DNA from: Patiria pectinifera
Taxonomy: Eukaryota > Echinodermata > Asteroidea > Valvatida > Asterinidae
Direction: 5' to 3'
Length of the DNA: 64,000 nt
Assembly: GCA_029964075.1 (NCBI GenBank)
Contig: CM057135.1
Location: forward strand, 3,767,001 to 3,831,000
Position 1 is the first letter of the stretch. The number at the start of each line of letters is the position of its first letter. The notes under the pieces are model-generated. The model searched no databases and had not been told where the DNA came from. It was given only the letters and a program-made list of their open reading frames with translations. Positions 11,488-24,000 of this stretch are shown here, piece by piece. A program made the position numbers and the translations under genes.

Positions 11488-11911
11488 GTAATTATGAAAA
11501 AAAAACGTGAACAATATTCCGTGCTTCTTTTGTTAAGCTGATAATTACTAAAAGTCTACTATCTTTCGAATTCTCTGGAAGTCTTGGGCTACTTCAGCAA
11601 GTACAATATGTCAGGGCATCAGCATGATGCTCTTTGGCTGTGTTTTGAGAGCAAAGCTCACTCAATGTTTAGTCAGTTTAAACAACGTCCCTGATTTGGA
11701 ATGTTTTTAAAGCCATGACTTGTATCAGCCCTTTGAGAGCATTTTGTCTAAATATAATCTTTTAGGAAGATCTAGGGAGGATCCGGTTTTGTTGGCTTCA
11801 TACAGTATAATCCACTTCCAGCACACAGAGTGAATGACCATACTGATACCAACCACTCTTTATCTTAAGCAAGCTTACTGGAGGGTATGTGTGTATTTTT
11901 TCCAAAAACAG

Positions 11912-12135
11912 GGTTCAGAGTTGCATAATGCAGTTCAAGGAAGGTCTGGGACCACTTGATTATGAGTTGCACTGCTTTCCAAAGCAGCTTGAGAGTCTCT
12001 TCATTCCAGACGACACACCAGTAGCACTGCATGCCTTCAGGGAGCTGTACCAAATAGACTTCTCACCCATCGGGTCAAACAACAGAGTGAAAGAGGAGGA
12101 TACCATCTACTGTTGGGAGGTTTTCTTGCAAAATT
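11912..12135 (+). CDS. HECT domain exon, SAM-UIM-HECT gene
   Basis: The acceptor aaaacag is followed by RVQSCIMQFKEGLGPLDY and, later, EEDTIYCWEVFLQN. These match the middle and C-terminal HECT region, where an I-x-x-W-x-x-F-L-Q motif precedes the C-lobe. The inferred donor t|gtacca gives the phase 1 needed for the last exon. That donor is weak, so the 3' boundary is the least certain part. Confidence 0.65.
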
Positions 12136-12719
12136 GTACCAGTGTGTACCATCCGTTGTGTTATGCATTCATTCTAGACTCATGGTATTTTCCAAGGTGG
12201 GATTGAGGTGGTGTGTCCATTTTATTTCTCATTGTAATGCATCAAACGCCACTGTATGAATTTACTATATCTCTACTTTTGAAACATTCCACTAATGAAA
12301 AATGTATTCCCAGCCAACTTAACTAAATTCATCAAAGTCAGCTAGGGGGTTCACGGAATCACGGCCAGTCCCATTTTGTAGGGCTCATATCATGGAATTT
12401 TATAAGGTGTATGCATTACAAACCTACATGAAATGGCATAATCATTTCCTATGATCAAACGATTTGTAAGTATAAGAGAATAGGACTTGTTGGCTACCAT
12501 AGCATTTGTACTTGAAGATTCGTATCCAGTCTAGTATAATCTGTGACAGCCTTCAACTCCACTACCAGGGGCAGATTAATAGAGCTACTTAAGCACAAAA
12601 AACCTTGCTTAGTAAAATCAGGTTACCTGCCGAAACCATTGTAATTGTCATGCTAAGCTAACAAGAGCTAAATACCACTCGCAAGCAGTATACATAATGG
12701 AGGTTTGGCTTGTAACCTG

Positions 12720-13300
12720 AGCAACATCAACCCTCACCCCAACTCCTACCCCACCCCTACTCTCACCCACATCCTCAATGCCATGCCACCCAACCCCCAC
12801 CCCATCCCAACCCCAATTCGAACCTCTCCCATCCCAACCCCCAACCTCCCATCCTAGTCCCAACTCCTATCCCCGCCCCTATATCACCCCGCCTTATCAA
12901 TACAAAGTGTATACATCCGACAAACTTCTTTAGATACCCCAGATTACTTCAAGTTTGAAACAAATCTGCATCTTTTAACCAAACACAAATTCAAATTATT
13001 AACATCCATGGTGAAATGCGTGAGTCTTCACAGTATTTCATTAGTGCGCTGTTTTGGTACATTGCAGCATGCGTGTGCAAATACATACATCATTACCCCT
13101 ACCCCACCCTAGTCCACCACCACCATTCCACCTAGCCCAAGACTCTCCCATCCCAGCCCCGCCCCTCCCCCCCCCACCCCATGCAATCCCATCCTGCCCT
13201 CATCCTTCCCCACCACCATCCCATCCCAACCCCCCATCCTACCATACACAATCCCACCTAACCCCCACCCCACCCTGTCCTCACCCACTCCAAAATTTGT
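12720..13300. repeat. C-rich minisatellite-like blocks in a HECT-gene intron
   Basis: Two C-rich stretches (12,730-12,895 and 13,085-13,290) consist of degenerate ccccaccccatcccaa-type repeats, and a shorter one lies near 13,620. They share composition with the arrays at 9,980 and 38,140. No coding sequence is supported; the long proline-rich frames are artefacts of composition. Confidence 0.6.
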
Positions 13301-13834
13301 ATCCTTGTGGAGACATTTCTTTGTTCCCGTGTAGTAAAGTGTTAAATTTGGAAGTGTATTTTCAAAATGCTCTTATTTTAACCAGAATAAGTTTCCTGGG
13401 CTGAAATTTGGAATTAATATCCCTTTTCTAACACTCTTCCATCTGCGACAAATAAACACACCTTGGAAATTCCTAGTTTTTGAGTAAAACCCATATATCT
13501 ATTTCGTGAAAACCTTGTGGAGACCTATTCATCTATAGAAATTGCCCTGTGGAAACCTTTACAATGTTTTGTTCACTATTGTGTGTGAGTCTCCACAAGA
13601 CAGCGAATGTGTGGTCACCCTTCCCCCACCACCACCCCATCCAAACCCCTCCCCCACCCACCCACACACTTGTTTAAAAGGAAAATACAACATTTGCAAA
13701 CATCAAAAAATAAAACTACCAAATCATTTTGAAATACCTTGCTGGACTGTTAGTGAATGACAGTGTAAAGCATCCTGTAAAATCATGGCACCTGGTACAC
13801 TGTCATTTTCAAGAAAAGTGGTATTTTTGTATCA

Positions 13835-14195
13835 TTTTCCAACGCTGGTCGGCCGACCAGCGTTGGAAAAAAAACTGGCTTTTTTTCAAATACTGGCCCT
13901 AATGGACCATCGCACTTGTTTGCAATCGATTACACATCTATGAACGGGTACAAGCCAGCTAGACTGATTCCCTGACCTTACAATTCCCCAATGTATGTAA
14001 ACTGCTCTGTTTCTTATATGGAGTCAGGGAACCAGACTACAGGAAAATGATTGTTTTTCTTGGTTTTTATAGCATTTTCGAACCCAAAACCTCAAAAAAG
14101 TCAGTGTAACCATATTTGCTATATATTTCCAACCCCCCAATTCCATCCATTTCTGAAAATTACAGTAAAAGCAAATGATGTATATTCCCTTTAAC
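13835..14195. repeat. Inverted copy of the 4,520-4,880 repeat with a 36-bp palindrome
   Basis: This is the reverse complement of the 4.5-kb copy, in the last intron of the HECT gene. It begins with a perfect 36-bp palindrome at 13,835-13,870 centred on ggtcggccgacc, which the other copy lacks. No ORF is present. Confidence 0.7.
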
Positions 14196-14419
14196 ACTTA
14201 AAAACGTTTACTATATTAAACCTTTGCCCTGACATTTACATTGGATATTCTGTTGACAAGGGCTGGCATGTTCTAGCAACTCGAAATGTGTTTAAACCAA
14301 GTTCCAGTCGTTGTTCAAGCTCCAGGAATGTACAGGCTGGGGAGAGGAATCACTTTCGTCAAATCGTAAGGACTGTACAACTTAACTAATTAACTGATCT
14401 GCCATTTCTGTTACCAAAG

Positions 14420-14670
14420 GTAAGAAGTCGGTGCTGACATTGACTGATCTCCTCGAGTTCTGGACAGGTGCAGCACGTCCGCCACCAGCAGGTTTTGAGG
14501 ACACTCTCCAGATCGGTTTTTATTCTATGGAAGCAGGTTGTAGAAGGTTGCCAGCAAGCAGTACATGTGGCTTGGTTCTAAACCTGCCCAGAGGCATCGA
14601 GGACCCTGACGAGTTGGAATCACTGTTAGTATATGCAGTTCAGGAGACACAGGGGTTTGGTAGAATTTAG
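14420..14670 (+). CDS. Last exon: HECT C-lobe with catalytic cysteine
   Basis: The acceptor ccaaag is followed by VLTLTDLLEFWTGAARPPPAGF and then LPASSTCGLVLNLPR, where the Cys of the L-P-x-x-x-T-C motif is the HECT thioester cysteine. The exon ends FGRI-TAG at 14,670, the usual short tail of G2E3-like HECT proteins. This fixes the gene's strand and 3' end. The catalytic exon itself is intact although upstream exons are disrupted. Confidence 0.85.
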
Positions 14671-17600
14671 TTTTCCAGGCAGTTGTTTAAATAACTTAAA
14701 CATGATCCAAGCAATAAGGAATTCTCAAAAAGTATATTTTCAAAGCAAATATTTTTATAATCGAAATCACTTAAAATGTTACTCAGAAGGGTGTTCCGAA
14801 GACTCAAACATGATTCACGTTTTGTAGACGGATTTTGCATTTTACAGAAACTATGTAGAGGAGCAATCAAGCATTCTTTTTTTCTCCATATAAAACTCTC
14901 ATCAATAGGTACTGTAAATCTGCTTACAGAAAAAGATACACGCAACTTCTGGACCAAATGTGAAGTTTACAAAATGTATTTTTTTCTACTTTTTTGGGGG
15001 GGTGGGGGGTGGGTGGGTAGAAATTATTTCAAACTGAAATTGGTCAAAAAATTTGCCGATGTCTGGGGACCCAAAATATCCTCATTTTGTGGACTTTTTT
15101 GCATTCTACACAAGTTAAACATGAACATTGTTGTCAAAGTAATGAACAATTCTAATCACACATCTTGTCCATAAATCTAGAAACAGTTTATTTTCATTCA
15201 AATCTCTAAAGCAGTTGGCCTCTATTTGCAATATATTAAAAAGAAATCACTGAAATAAAGTAACAGTAATTATGTCTCAAAAGTCACATATCATGGTAAA
15301 TTATAACTGTTACAAATTAACATGCTATGCCAGTAAGCCCATTGCCTAGTTTGCTGAACTCTCTTTACTCATGCAATCAAAGAAATTAACAGATTGATAA
15401 GGTTTAAAATTATTTTTGGCAAACGCTTTCTTTAAAGCTTTTCATATCAAAGTGCCATTGTTTATCTTTTATAGCTCTGTTTAAAAAGTAGTTTTGTTAC
15501 TGTTTTGGTGTTATATTTTCAGCTGTATTGGCCTTTTCCTGTTGAATTCGCAAGTTTGAATACTTTGATACAGTATAATATAATGATCTTTGAATTAGTT
15601 ATTTCCAGGATGAGAAGACTGTAAAGTACATGATAAGCCCCTTGTCTTCATTCTTTTAAAAGTTTTGGCTGAACATTTTAGAACAATCTGGGCCTTCAAA
15701 ATATTTTGAATGGTGTCCCAAGATCCCCAAAACACATTCGAGTTTTTAAGCCAGATTTGACATTGATATAGATTGTTTTCAGGACATTTCTTTTCCTCCA
15801 GGACTTTATTTTAAACATTAATCACTTATCTTTGAAATAATGAGCTTCAAAGTATTCTCATCTGGACTTTGCAGAAAAGTCATTTTGTAACTGAGTTAAA
15901 GTACCAAAGGTACCAATTGACAAGACTGGTGTGTGGATTTCTACAACATTCCTAGATAGGTGTAGAAATTAAGAGAAATTACATCGTAAAATGTTATAAA
16001 AGTCATTTGAAATTAACATTTACATAACTGTCATATGTAATGTTAAACGGGTGGTCCTCTGATTTCTAAAATGTTCCTGTCATGTTACTAACTATAAGCT
16101 CTTCAAATGGGGCTAAATACTTGGTTTGCGGCCTTTGATGCTTGTGTTTTCTGATCTAGATTGATTATTTATAGAAGTTTTACATAAACAAAAAACGTTT
16201 TTGCATTTTCAGCATGTTATTGGTGTTTTCCTGTTGAATACAAATGGTTTGAACACTTTTGATACAATCAGATCATCGGGTAATCATAGAATTAAAACAC
16301 TTGGTGTAAGTAGGGTCATAATGAGAAACGAGTTTGTCAAGCTGACAAACTGCTGTTTTGGAAGCTTTTTGCAAGATGCATGGAGTTTGCAGAAACTTGT
16401 TTTGAATGGGTGTTACTAGTGTTACAACTTCTTAGGTAATCCTTTTAAAAGGTTATTGAATAGAATATTTTCACAATACTTATTATCTACCTTACAACAG
16501 AAGTGATTTTTAAACATCCATAAAATTTTATTTGTATCTTCAGTTTAGGCTCTGCTGGGGAGTTCCTGCTGTCAACAGAATAATGCATCACTCACTGACT
16601 AATCAAAATTATAAGCCACTATGTGTTAAGGATGCACCATGTGTGCACGGTGGGTAATTCCATAAATCAGGGGTCCAAACTTGTGACATTTTGGTTTCTC
16701 TGTTACACCGTTAACCATTCAGCATTTTTGCACGTAAAAATGTTTCATGAAACAGTTTGTAGATTGTACAGTACACTATACTGTTCATATATAATATACT
16801 GTTCAAATCTTCAAAATGTTTCATTAAGCTGTTACAACATTACGTGCAAAAAACCTGAATGATTCACGGTGTAACAGAGAAACCTAAATGTCACAAGTTT
16901 GGACCCCTGATTTATGGAATTACCCGCATACAGCCTACAGGATAAATATACATGTACAGGTTACATGTACATACATGTACTCATCAGTCCTCTGATGTGA
17001 GGACCAGTATTGCCAAAATTCAGGCACCTCTGGAACACTGGTGTATCCAACCGGTTTTGTGGTTTTTGGTTTGCTTTCAGTTTGTTTTGAAATTGAGAGC
17101 AGCATACCAACATAAGATCACAACTAGTATTTACCTCCTTTCTCCCCTTTTCACATTTTTTTTCTACTGTAAAGAGGGGGTCACTTAATTCTCAGATTTC
17201 TTTTTTTGAAATTTTTCCCCCCCCCCCAAAAAAAACCCTGGATTTTTTTAAAAGGAAAACTAAAAAAAAAGGACGGCTTCACCTGAGAATTCCCGAATCT
17301 AGAGTGTTAAAATTTTAGAGTACATTAAGTCCCATGATGATTTCTAGCAATTTGTGATTTTTAAAGGTTTAAGACTTTACATTCCTGTTCTTGCCGTTTA
17401 ATAAAAATATTTTATTTTACTTAATGACTTGTTTTTGTGTTAACATTTTGTCTGTGAAATTTCTTATTTTATACAATTCTTGATAGGGATTGAATCTTAT
17501 GAGCTTCCTCCAAACAGTTTCAGCAGTAACACATTAGAAAGTTCAAAGAAAATTTGGACAGCACAGTAATATCATAACCGTAACTCACACATCAACAATC

Positions 17601-18042
17601 TTTAGTACTTTCTTTGATTTAACTTTGATCCCCTGTCAAAACAAAAATCAGAAACTATCAGGACTACAACCTCCAGACGAGCAGTTACAATAATATCCCT
17701 TAACAGCCGAAGTCTTTCCCATTAAATATACAACCATCTCTTATTTACTATATATGAACTAGTCCCAAGTGCAACTGCAATTTGGCTTTGCCTCAAACGA
17801 AGCACATCTGGGACAACATTAGTAATTTGATATTACCAAAACTACATGACAAATAATTTCCCTTAGTTAATCTACCCCTGCCAATGAAGTGTCAACTATG
17901 ATAAGGAAAGCATCGAAGTTTGAAGTTCAGTCAATTTCCAGAAGACAGGTGTAGGAAGTTAACTACACCCCCCCCCCCACACACACACAACATGAGTCCA
18001 TACCTTTGACAGTCATTAACTTCAATGATACAACAAGCATTT
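14671..18042. other. Intergenic region without recognised genes
   Basis: This is the AT-rich interval between the convergent SAM/HECT gene and the DDE-integrase gene. Apart from the inverted-repeat element at 16,652-16,925, homopolymer runs near 17,215 and a C/CA run near 17,970, I see no exon with convincing splice sites or a domain. Both flanking genes end into this interval, so it presumably contains their 3' UTRs. Confidence 0.5.
16652..16925. mobile_element. Long-TIR MITE (~274 bp)
   Basis: The left end gggtaattccataaatcagg is repeated in reverse complement at the right end. The two arms match over roughly 90 bp (ggggtccaaacttgtgacat..., tctctgttacacc...). The centre is short and AT-rich. 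No clear target duplication was found. Non-autonomous and non-coding. Confidence 0.8.
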
Positions 18043-21000
18043 TCAAGGCAGTACTTGCTGCACTAGCCATTTGAACAACTGTACGGCTTCCTGAAATGAT
18101 GATGGCATTGCTCTGTTGTGAGCATGAAGGAGGTCCCTGCATACTTCTTCAAATTCAAAGTCGCATCCATGTGCTGACGGTGCTGTGGTGAACTCTTGCT
18201 TGACAGCCGTGATTTCTTCCTTTGGCACTGGAAGTTTGAACTCTTGTGCAGCTACAGAAACAAAATCATTCACTCTTTGTCTTATTAAAACATAACCAAA
18301 AGTAGATCGCATTTGCTTGACTTGGATGTTTCCACACATGAGCTTGAAAGTGGGAAACAACCTGAAAGAGACTGTGGAGCTTATTTTTTGAATAAACCCC
18401 CGATAATTTTAGGCCATGAGCAAGTCCAAGTACAAGTACCATTTTGGGTGGAAAATTCTTATATAGTATTTATTATGACAAAAAATCTTTAGAATACAAA
18501 CAAATATGGTAGATCTTTGTAGCTTCATGTTATTTTTTTTTTGCGATTTTTTTAATGTAAAAACTAGACTGCTCAGCTTCTTCCAAATTATGATAATAGG
18601 ATGACTGTTTGATGAACTTTATTCATGTAAGCATAAACAAAATTACATTCGATATTATACAGTGTTAACCACAGAGGTGGCAGAAAGTAAGTTTTTGCAA
18701 GTCCAAGTCAAGTCACAAGTCATTGTTTGCAAGTCCAAGTCAAGCATGTCAAGTCACAAGTCAAAGCTGGTATTTACAAGTCAAGTTATAAGTCGCAACA
18801 AGTCGGCCAAACAGGGACAGATTTTAATGAAATTAATTATGCACATGAGGATAGCATTGATTAATAATACCGTGCCGAATTTTATTTCAATTAATTAAAG
18901 GCTTTTGTAATTATGACGCATTATATACACTGCACCATGATGTGAGGATGCCTGGTTTCTATGTACAAGGTCACTGAAAAGTTAAGAAAAATTCTCGCCG
19001 ACCTTCAGAAAAATTTGCATAGCACGAGAACGGTACCCCCTAGTTTCATAAATTTGGTATCAAAATGTGCCTAAGATGATAGCAGAAATACTCTTTTTAG
19101 GCTGAGCATGAAAAAAATAAGCACTGAGACATTATCAGGAAAAAATCCCCCCCCCCGGCTCTTTGAGGGTTAGGGTTAATCATGAGGCAAAAACAAAACA
19201 GTCCCTTTGACAACTTCTGCATAGCATCAAATAAACCTCAAAGGTAACCCATACATAGTAATACAACTGAAGTTTCTTACCAAATATCCGAGGTATGAAA
19301 TACATCATATCTGGCTTGCCTGGAAGAGCAACTGTACGAGGACTGACTCTTGTGCTGTGTTGGTTCCATTCAACCCGGATCTCATCAAGTTCAAGTTGCA
19401 GAAGCTGCATACAGCAGAATCTCAGGCACTCCCTGCACACATTGTTTTTCAACACATGTAAAGGACTGGATAAACATTTTGGCATGTTTAAATGCTAGGA
19501 ATAAGTTGTCGGTAGTACAAAGGCTGCATTGAAATTTTGCAATATTTTTGATGAAAATGTATAATAATCATTGCTAGTATTTTTTAATGATTGTGAAATT
19601 ATTGGCACATTCTTAGTTCAATGCATAAGAGAGATTCATTTGCACCTACAGACTTTTTACATACGTACATTCTAAATGAATGTGTGTGCATACAACGGAT
19701 GTAAGTAAACATACAATGCATGTACAATGTATGAAATGAATTTTCATCTAACCTACTCAGCCTCTGTTTGTTTAATACTCAGCTATTGCCATTTTAAAGT
19801 GTTTTCTTGTTAGCTTACAAGTGTAGAGGAGAAGTGCAGTCCAGATATCCATCATGTGCTAACTCTCTAAAACCATCTACCCAAAAGTTAGCCATCATCT
19901 CGAACAACGTACGCCAGAAACGTTCAATTCTCTGCAGAAAGGAAGAAGAGAATGGCAAAGAATTTTCACTCCAAGCCATGTAAATAAAATTATCAAGCAA
20001 TGATTAAAATTATCAAATAATGACAGTGATTTCAACAGGCTGCATGGATCAAACAAGGATACAAACTGCATTATAAAAAGTATAACTGATCTTCAATTTA
20101 ATCCCGAAGGGTACCGATTATGCATAAGTAGAAGGAAGGGGAGGGTACGGCGACAAATCCCTTTTTTGCCCCCTTTTCCGTCCCCTGGCCACGCCCCCAC
20201 CCTCCACCCCCAGCCCCTCCCCTCTCAATCTCCCAAATATATCTCTCCCCTCCCAATATCTCAGTCTCGGAATCGGCCATAACCGGGGCTCAATATCTCT
20301 CTCTGTACAGCCGGCGAGTCTGATTGCTTATAAATCCAAAAATAATGACCTCATCTTCAAAAAAATTAAAAAATAAATATTATATTACTATATAATAAAT
20401 GGTGACTTATGAGATGAAGCCAATCGTTAAGGGATTTTCTAGATGGAATAAAGCAACGCTGCGTGATTACGTCCAGCGATATAATATACCGTACAATCAA
20501 AATGTTGCTCTTACGCGTAAAGTCTACAACAACGGGATAAAAAAATACGAAGCTCAATTTAAAAACTTGAGGAAAAAGACGCTACATGAGCTCAAACAGA
20601 TTGTAGACGATTATGATCTAGAATATAACCCGTCGGGTTATAAAGGTTTTGAAAAAAGATTTACTCTCGGCGATTCAAAACTCTAGGCAACCCGAGGATT
20701 TTCAAGAGGCTGAGTTTAGAGCGACGAGGAGATTTAGAAACAACTTTAGAAACTGGGAACTGATTCCTAGACTTTTTAACGACGATTTAGTCAGATTTTT
20801 TGATACGCACAAAGATCAAATAGTAAATAAAATCAAGTCAGAATTGAGAGAGCTGAGAGGTTTAAAAATGGAGCTCACAATCAAAATAAAATACGAAAAA
20901 ACCAAACCGGATGGTACGATAGAAACGATCGAAGCTACACATTATACCGATCAGAGAGTCGTTTTAAATCAAAGTCAAATAAAACAGGTTTTAAAAGAAG

Positions 21001-24000
21001 ACATCGACCAGCTATTTAAAAAGGATGAAAGGTATACGAATCAAGGATCGGGTTGGGTTTTAAAAAAGATAATGGCGTTGTATATCAACATCAACAGGTT
21101 TAACCCCGTGAGGGGCAGTTCTTACATAGACCTACCCCCACATATCAAAAGAAAACAGGCGATGATTAACATTAAAAACAAAGACGACGAGTGTTTGAGA
21201 TGGTGTTTGAGAGCCGCTCTTGGCTTGTATACGGATAAAGTAAAAAATAACATAAAAAACGACCCCAAATATAGCCCTCGCAAAGACAGACCTAGTATTT
21301 ACACCAAAGACGACGGACTCAAATTTAAAGGCGTAGACTTTCCAACACCGATCGACCAGATACCAAAGATAGAAAGACAAAATGATTTAACGATAAACGT
21401 ATACGGTTATGAGGGGGAAATATATCCGTTATACGTGTCTAAAAACTATAAACCAGAGTCACGACCTATCGATCTGTTTTTGTTTTCTGAGGGCGACAAG
21501 CATCACTACTGCTGGATAAATAATTTTTCGAGATTGATTTACAACGTTACAAAACATAAAAGTAAGAAATATTTTTGTCGAAGGTGTCTGTGTCATTATA
21601 GAACGCAAGTAAAATTAGATAGACACATGACCGATTGTAATGGTATAGATACACATCCGTCAAAGATTGTATTTCCTACCGCTAAGCGAAAATATGTAAA
21701 TAACGAGTGGATAGTCGACGAAAACGATGTGCCAATATTAGAATTTAAAAACTACAGGTTTAAACAAAAAGCACCGTTTGTAGTTTACGCCGACTTTGAA
21801 TCGATCTTAGAAAAAAACTCGGACGATAAAAAGGACAACACGCAAAAGACAAACATTCACAAAGCAAGCGGTTACTCGTTGGTAGTAGTTAGATGCGACG
21901 GCACCAATGCGTATCAAGAGACTTATAGAGGTAAAAATGCCGCATCAAAGTTTGTCAATAAAATGTTAAAAATACAAAGCGACATAAATTGCATATTTAA
22001 AAAACCCCAACCCATGAAATTTAACGAGCGAGCTAAAGAACATCATGATAAAACAAGCACGTGTTGGATTTGCGAGAAACCAATTTATCCCAATTACTCG
22101 AGCAACTGTCAGTGCCAGAAACCCAAAAAACCAAAAACAGAACATCAGTACGAAAACAAAAATGGATTTACCGAGTCTAAATGTCTAGAATGCAAAAAGA
22201 AAATCAACAAATTTAGAAAGGTGAGAGATCACTGCCACGTCACGGGTAGATATAGAGGTGCCGCGCACGCCTGCTGCAATCTAAAATTACAAGTTAAACC
22301 AGGTTTTACCCCCATACCGGTCGTCTTTCACAATCTGCAAAATTACGACGCTCACTTGATCATGCAGAGTATTTCAGAGTACGATGACGAGAAGGAAATA
22401 CAAGTTATCGCTAGAAATTCGGAAAAGTATATTTCGTTTTCGATCGGAAATATGCGATTTATAGACTCGTTTAATTTTATGGCGTCTTCGTTGGATAGAT
22501 TATCTAAAGCTTGTCCGAGAGAGTCGTTTAAACTACTCAGAGAACATTTTAATCGTCAAAACATCGACTCGTTGTTACAAAAAGGAGTTTATCCGTATGA
22601 ATACATGGACTCGTTTGACAGATTTCAAGAGACCAGCCTACCCCCCATCGAACAATTTTACAGCAGCCTAAAAGACGAAAATATATCGCGAGAGGACTAC
22701 GACAGAGCTAAACTGACGTGGAACGAGTTTAAAGTTAAAAACATGGGGGAATATCACGATTTGTACGTCACTACCGATACGTTATTACTGGCTTGCGTAT
22801 TTGAAAACTTTAGGCAAACGTGTATTACAAACTACGCGTTAGATCCTGCTAATTACTACACAGCACCAGGATTGTCGTGGGATGCCTTGTTAAAACACTC
22901 GGAAGTTAAACTCGAACTATTGCAAGACGTAGACAAACATTTATTTTGAAAAGGCAAAAGAGGTGGTATCTCGAGCGTGGGTGGTATGAGATACTACAAA
23001 GCCAACAACAAATACCTACCCGACCATAATCCAAACGAGCCGTCGAGTTACATCACCTACCTCGATGCAAACAATCTGTACGGCTGGGCCATGAGTCAAT
23101 ACCTGCCGTACAAAGACTTTAAATGGGCGTCTACAAAAACGTTTACCGAGTCCAAGATATTATCTCTCAGGAAAACGTCAAACACCGGTTACTGCTTCGA
23201 AGTAGACCTCGATTACCCGGACAATCTCCACGACCTGCACAACGATTACCCCCTAGCGCCAGAAAACATTGTCATACCAAAAGAATGGATGTCTGATTAT
23301 CAAAACGAATTATTAGATACCGAACCTAATAGCAACGTGCAAAAATTAACGTGTACCCTTAATCCTAAACAAAAATATGTTTTGCACTACGTCACGTTGC
23401 AGTTGTATCTCAAACTCGGCTTGAAACTTAAAAAGGTGCATCGAGTGCTGCAATTTAAACAAGCGCCTTGGATGGCATCTTATATCGACAAAAACACGCA
23501 ACTCCGAACAAAAGCAACCTCTGATTTTGAGAAAGACTTGTTTAAACTGATGAACAACAGCGTGTTTGGTAAGACGATGGAAAACGTCAGAAACCGAATT
23601 GACGGTTACCTACTCAGAGACAGTAACGATGACGATCGAGATAAATACCAAAAAATTATACAGAAACCGAGCTACAAAACGACGACGTCATTTTCAGAAT
23701 GCAAGTTGTCATTTGTCGAAAAGTACAAGACTAAAACCGTGTTAAACAAACCGATCTATTGCGGAGTGAGTATCTTGGATCTCTCTAAGACGCTGATGTA
23801 CAACCATTTGAAAGACAAGTACAAAGAGAAAATCAGGTTGATGTACACAGATACAGACAGTTTGGTACTCGTAGTGTAGACGGACGACGTATACAAAGAT
23901 ATGCAGCAAAACGGGCAACAATACGACCTTTCGAATTATCCGACGGATCATCCTTTGTACGACCCAACCAATAAGAAAGTGATCGGTAAATTTAAAGACG

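Noticed and set aside
14776-15174. 132-codon plus-strand frame after the HECT gene
   Set aside because: It has no domain, contains homopolymer runs and a ggggtggggggtgggtgggt tract, and no splice or transcript signal supports it.
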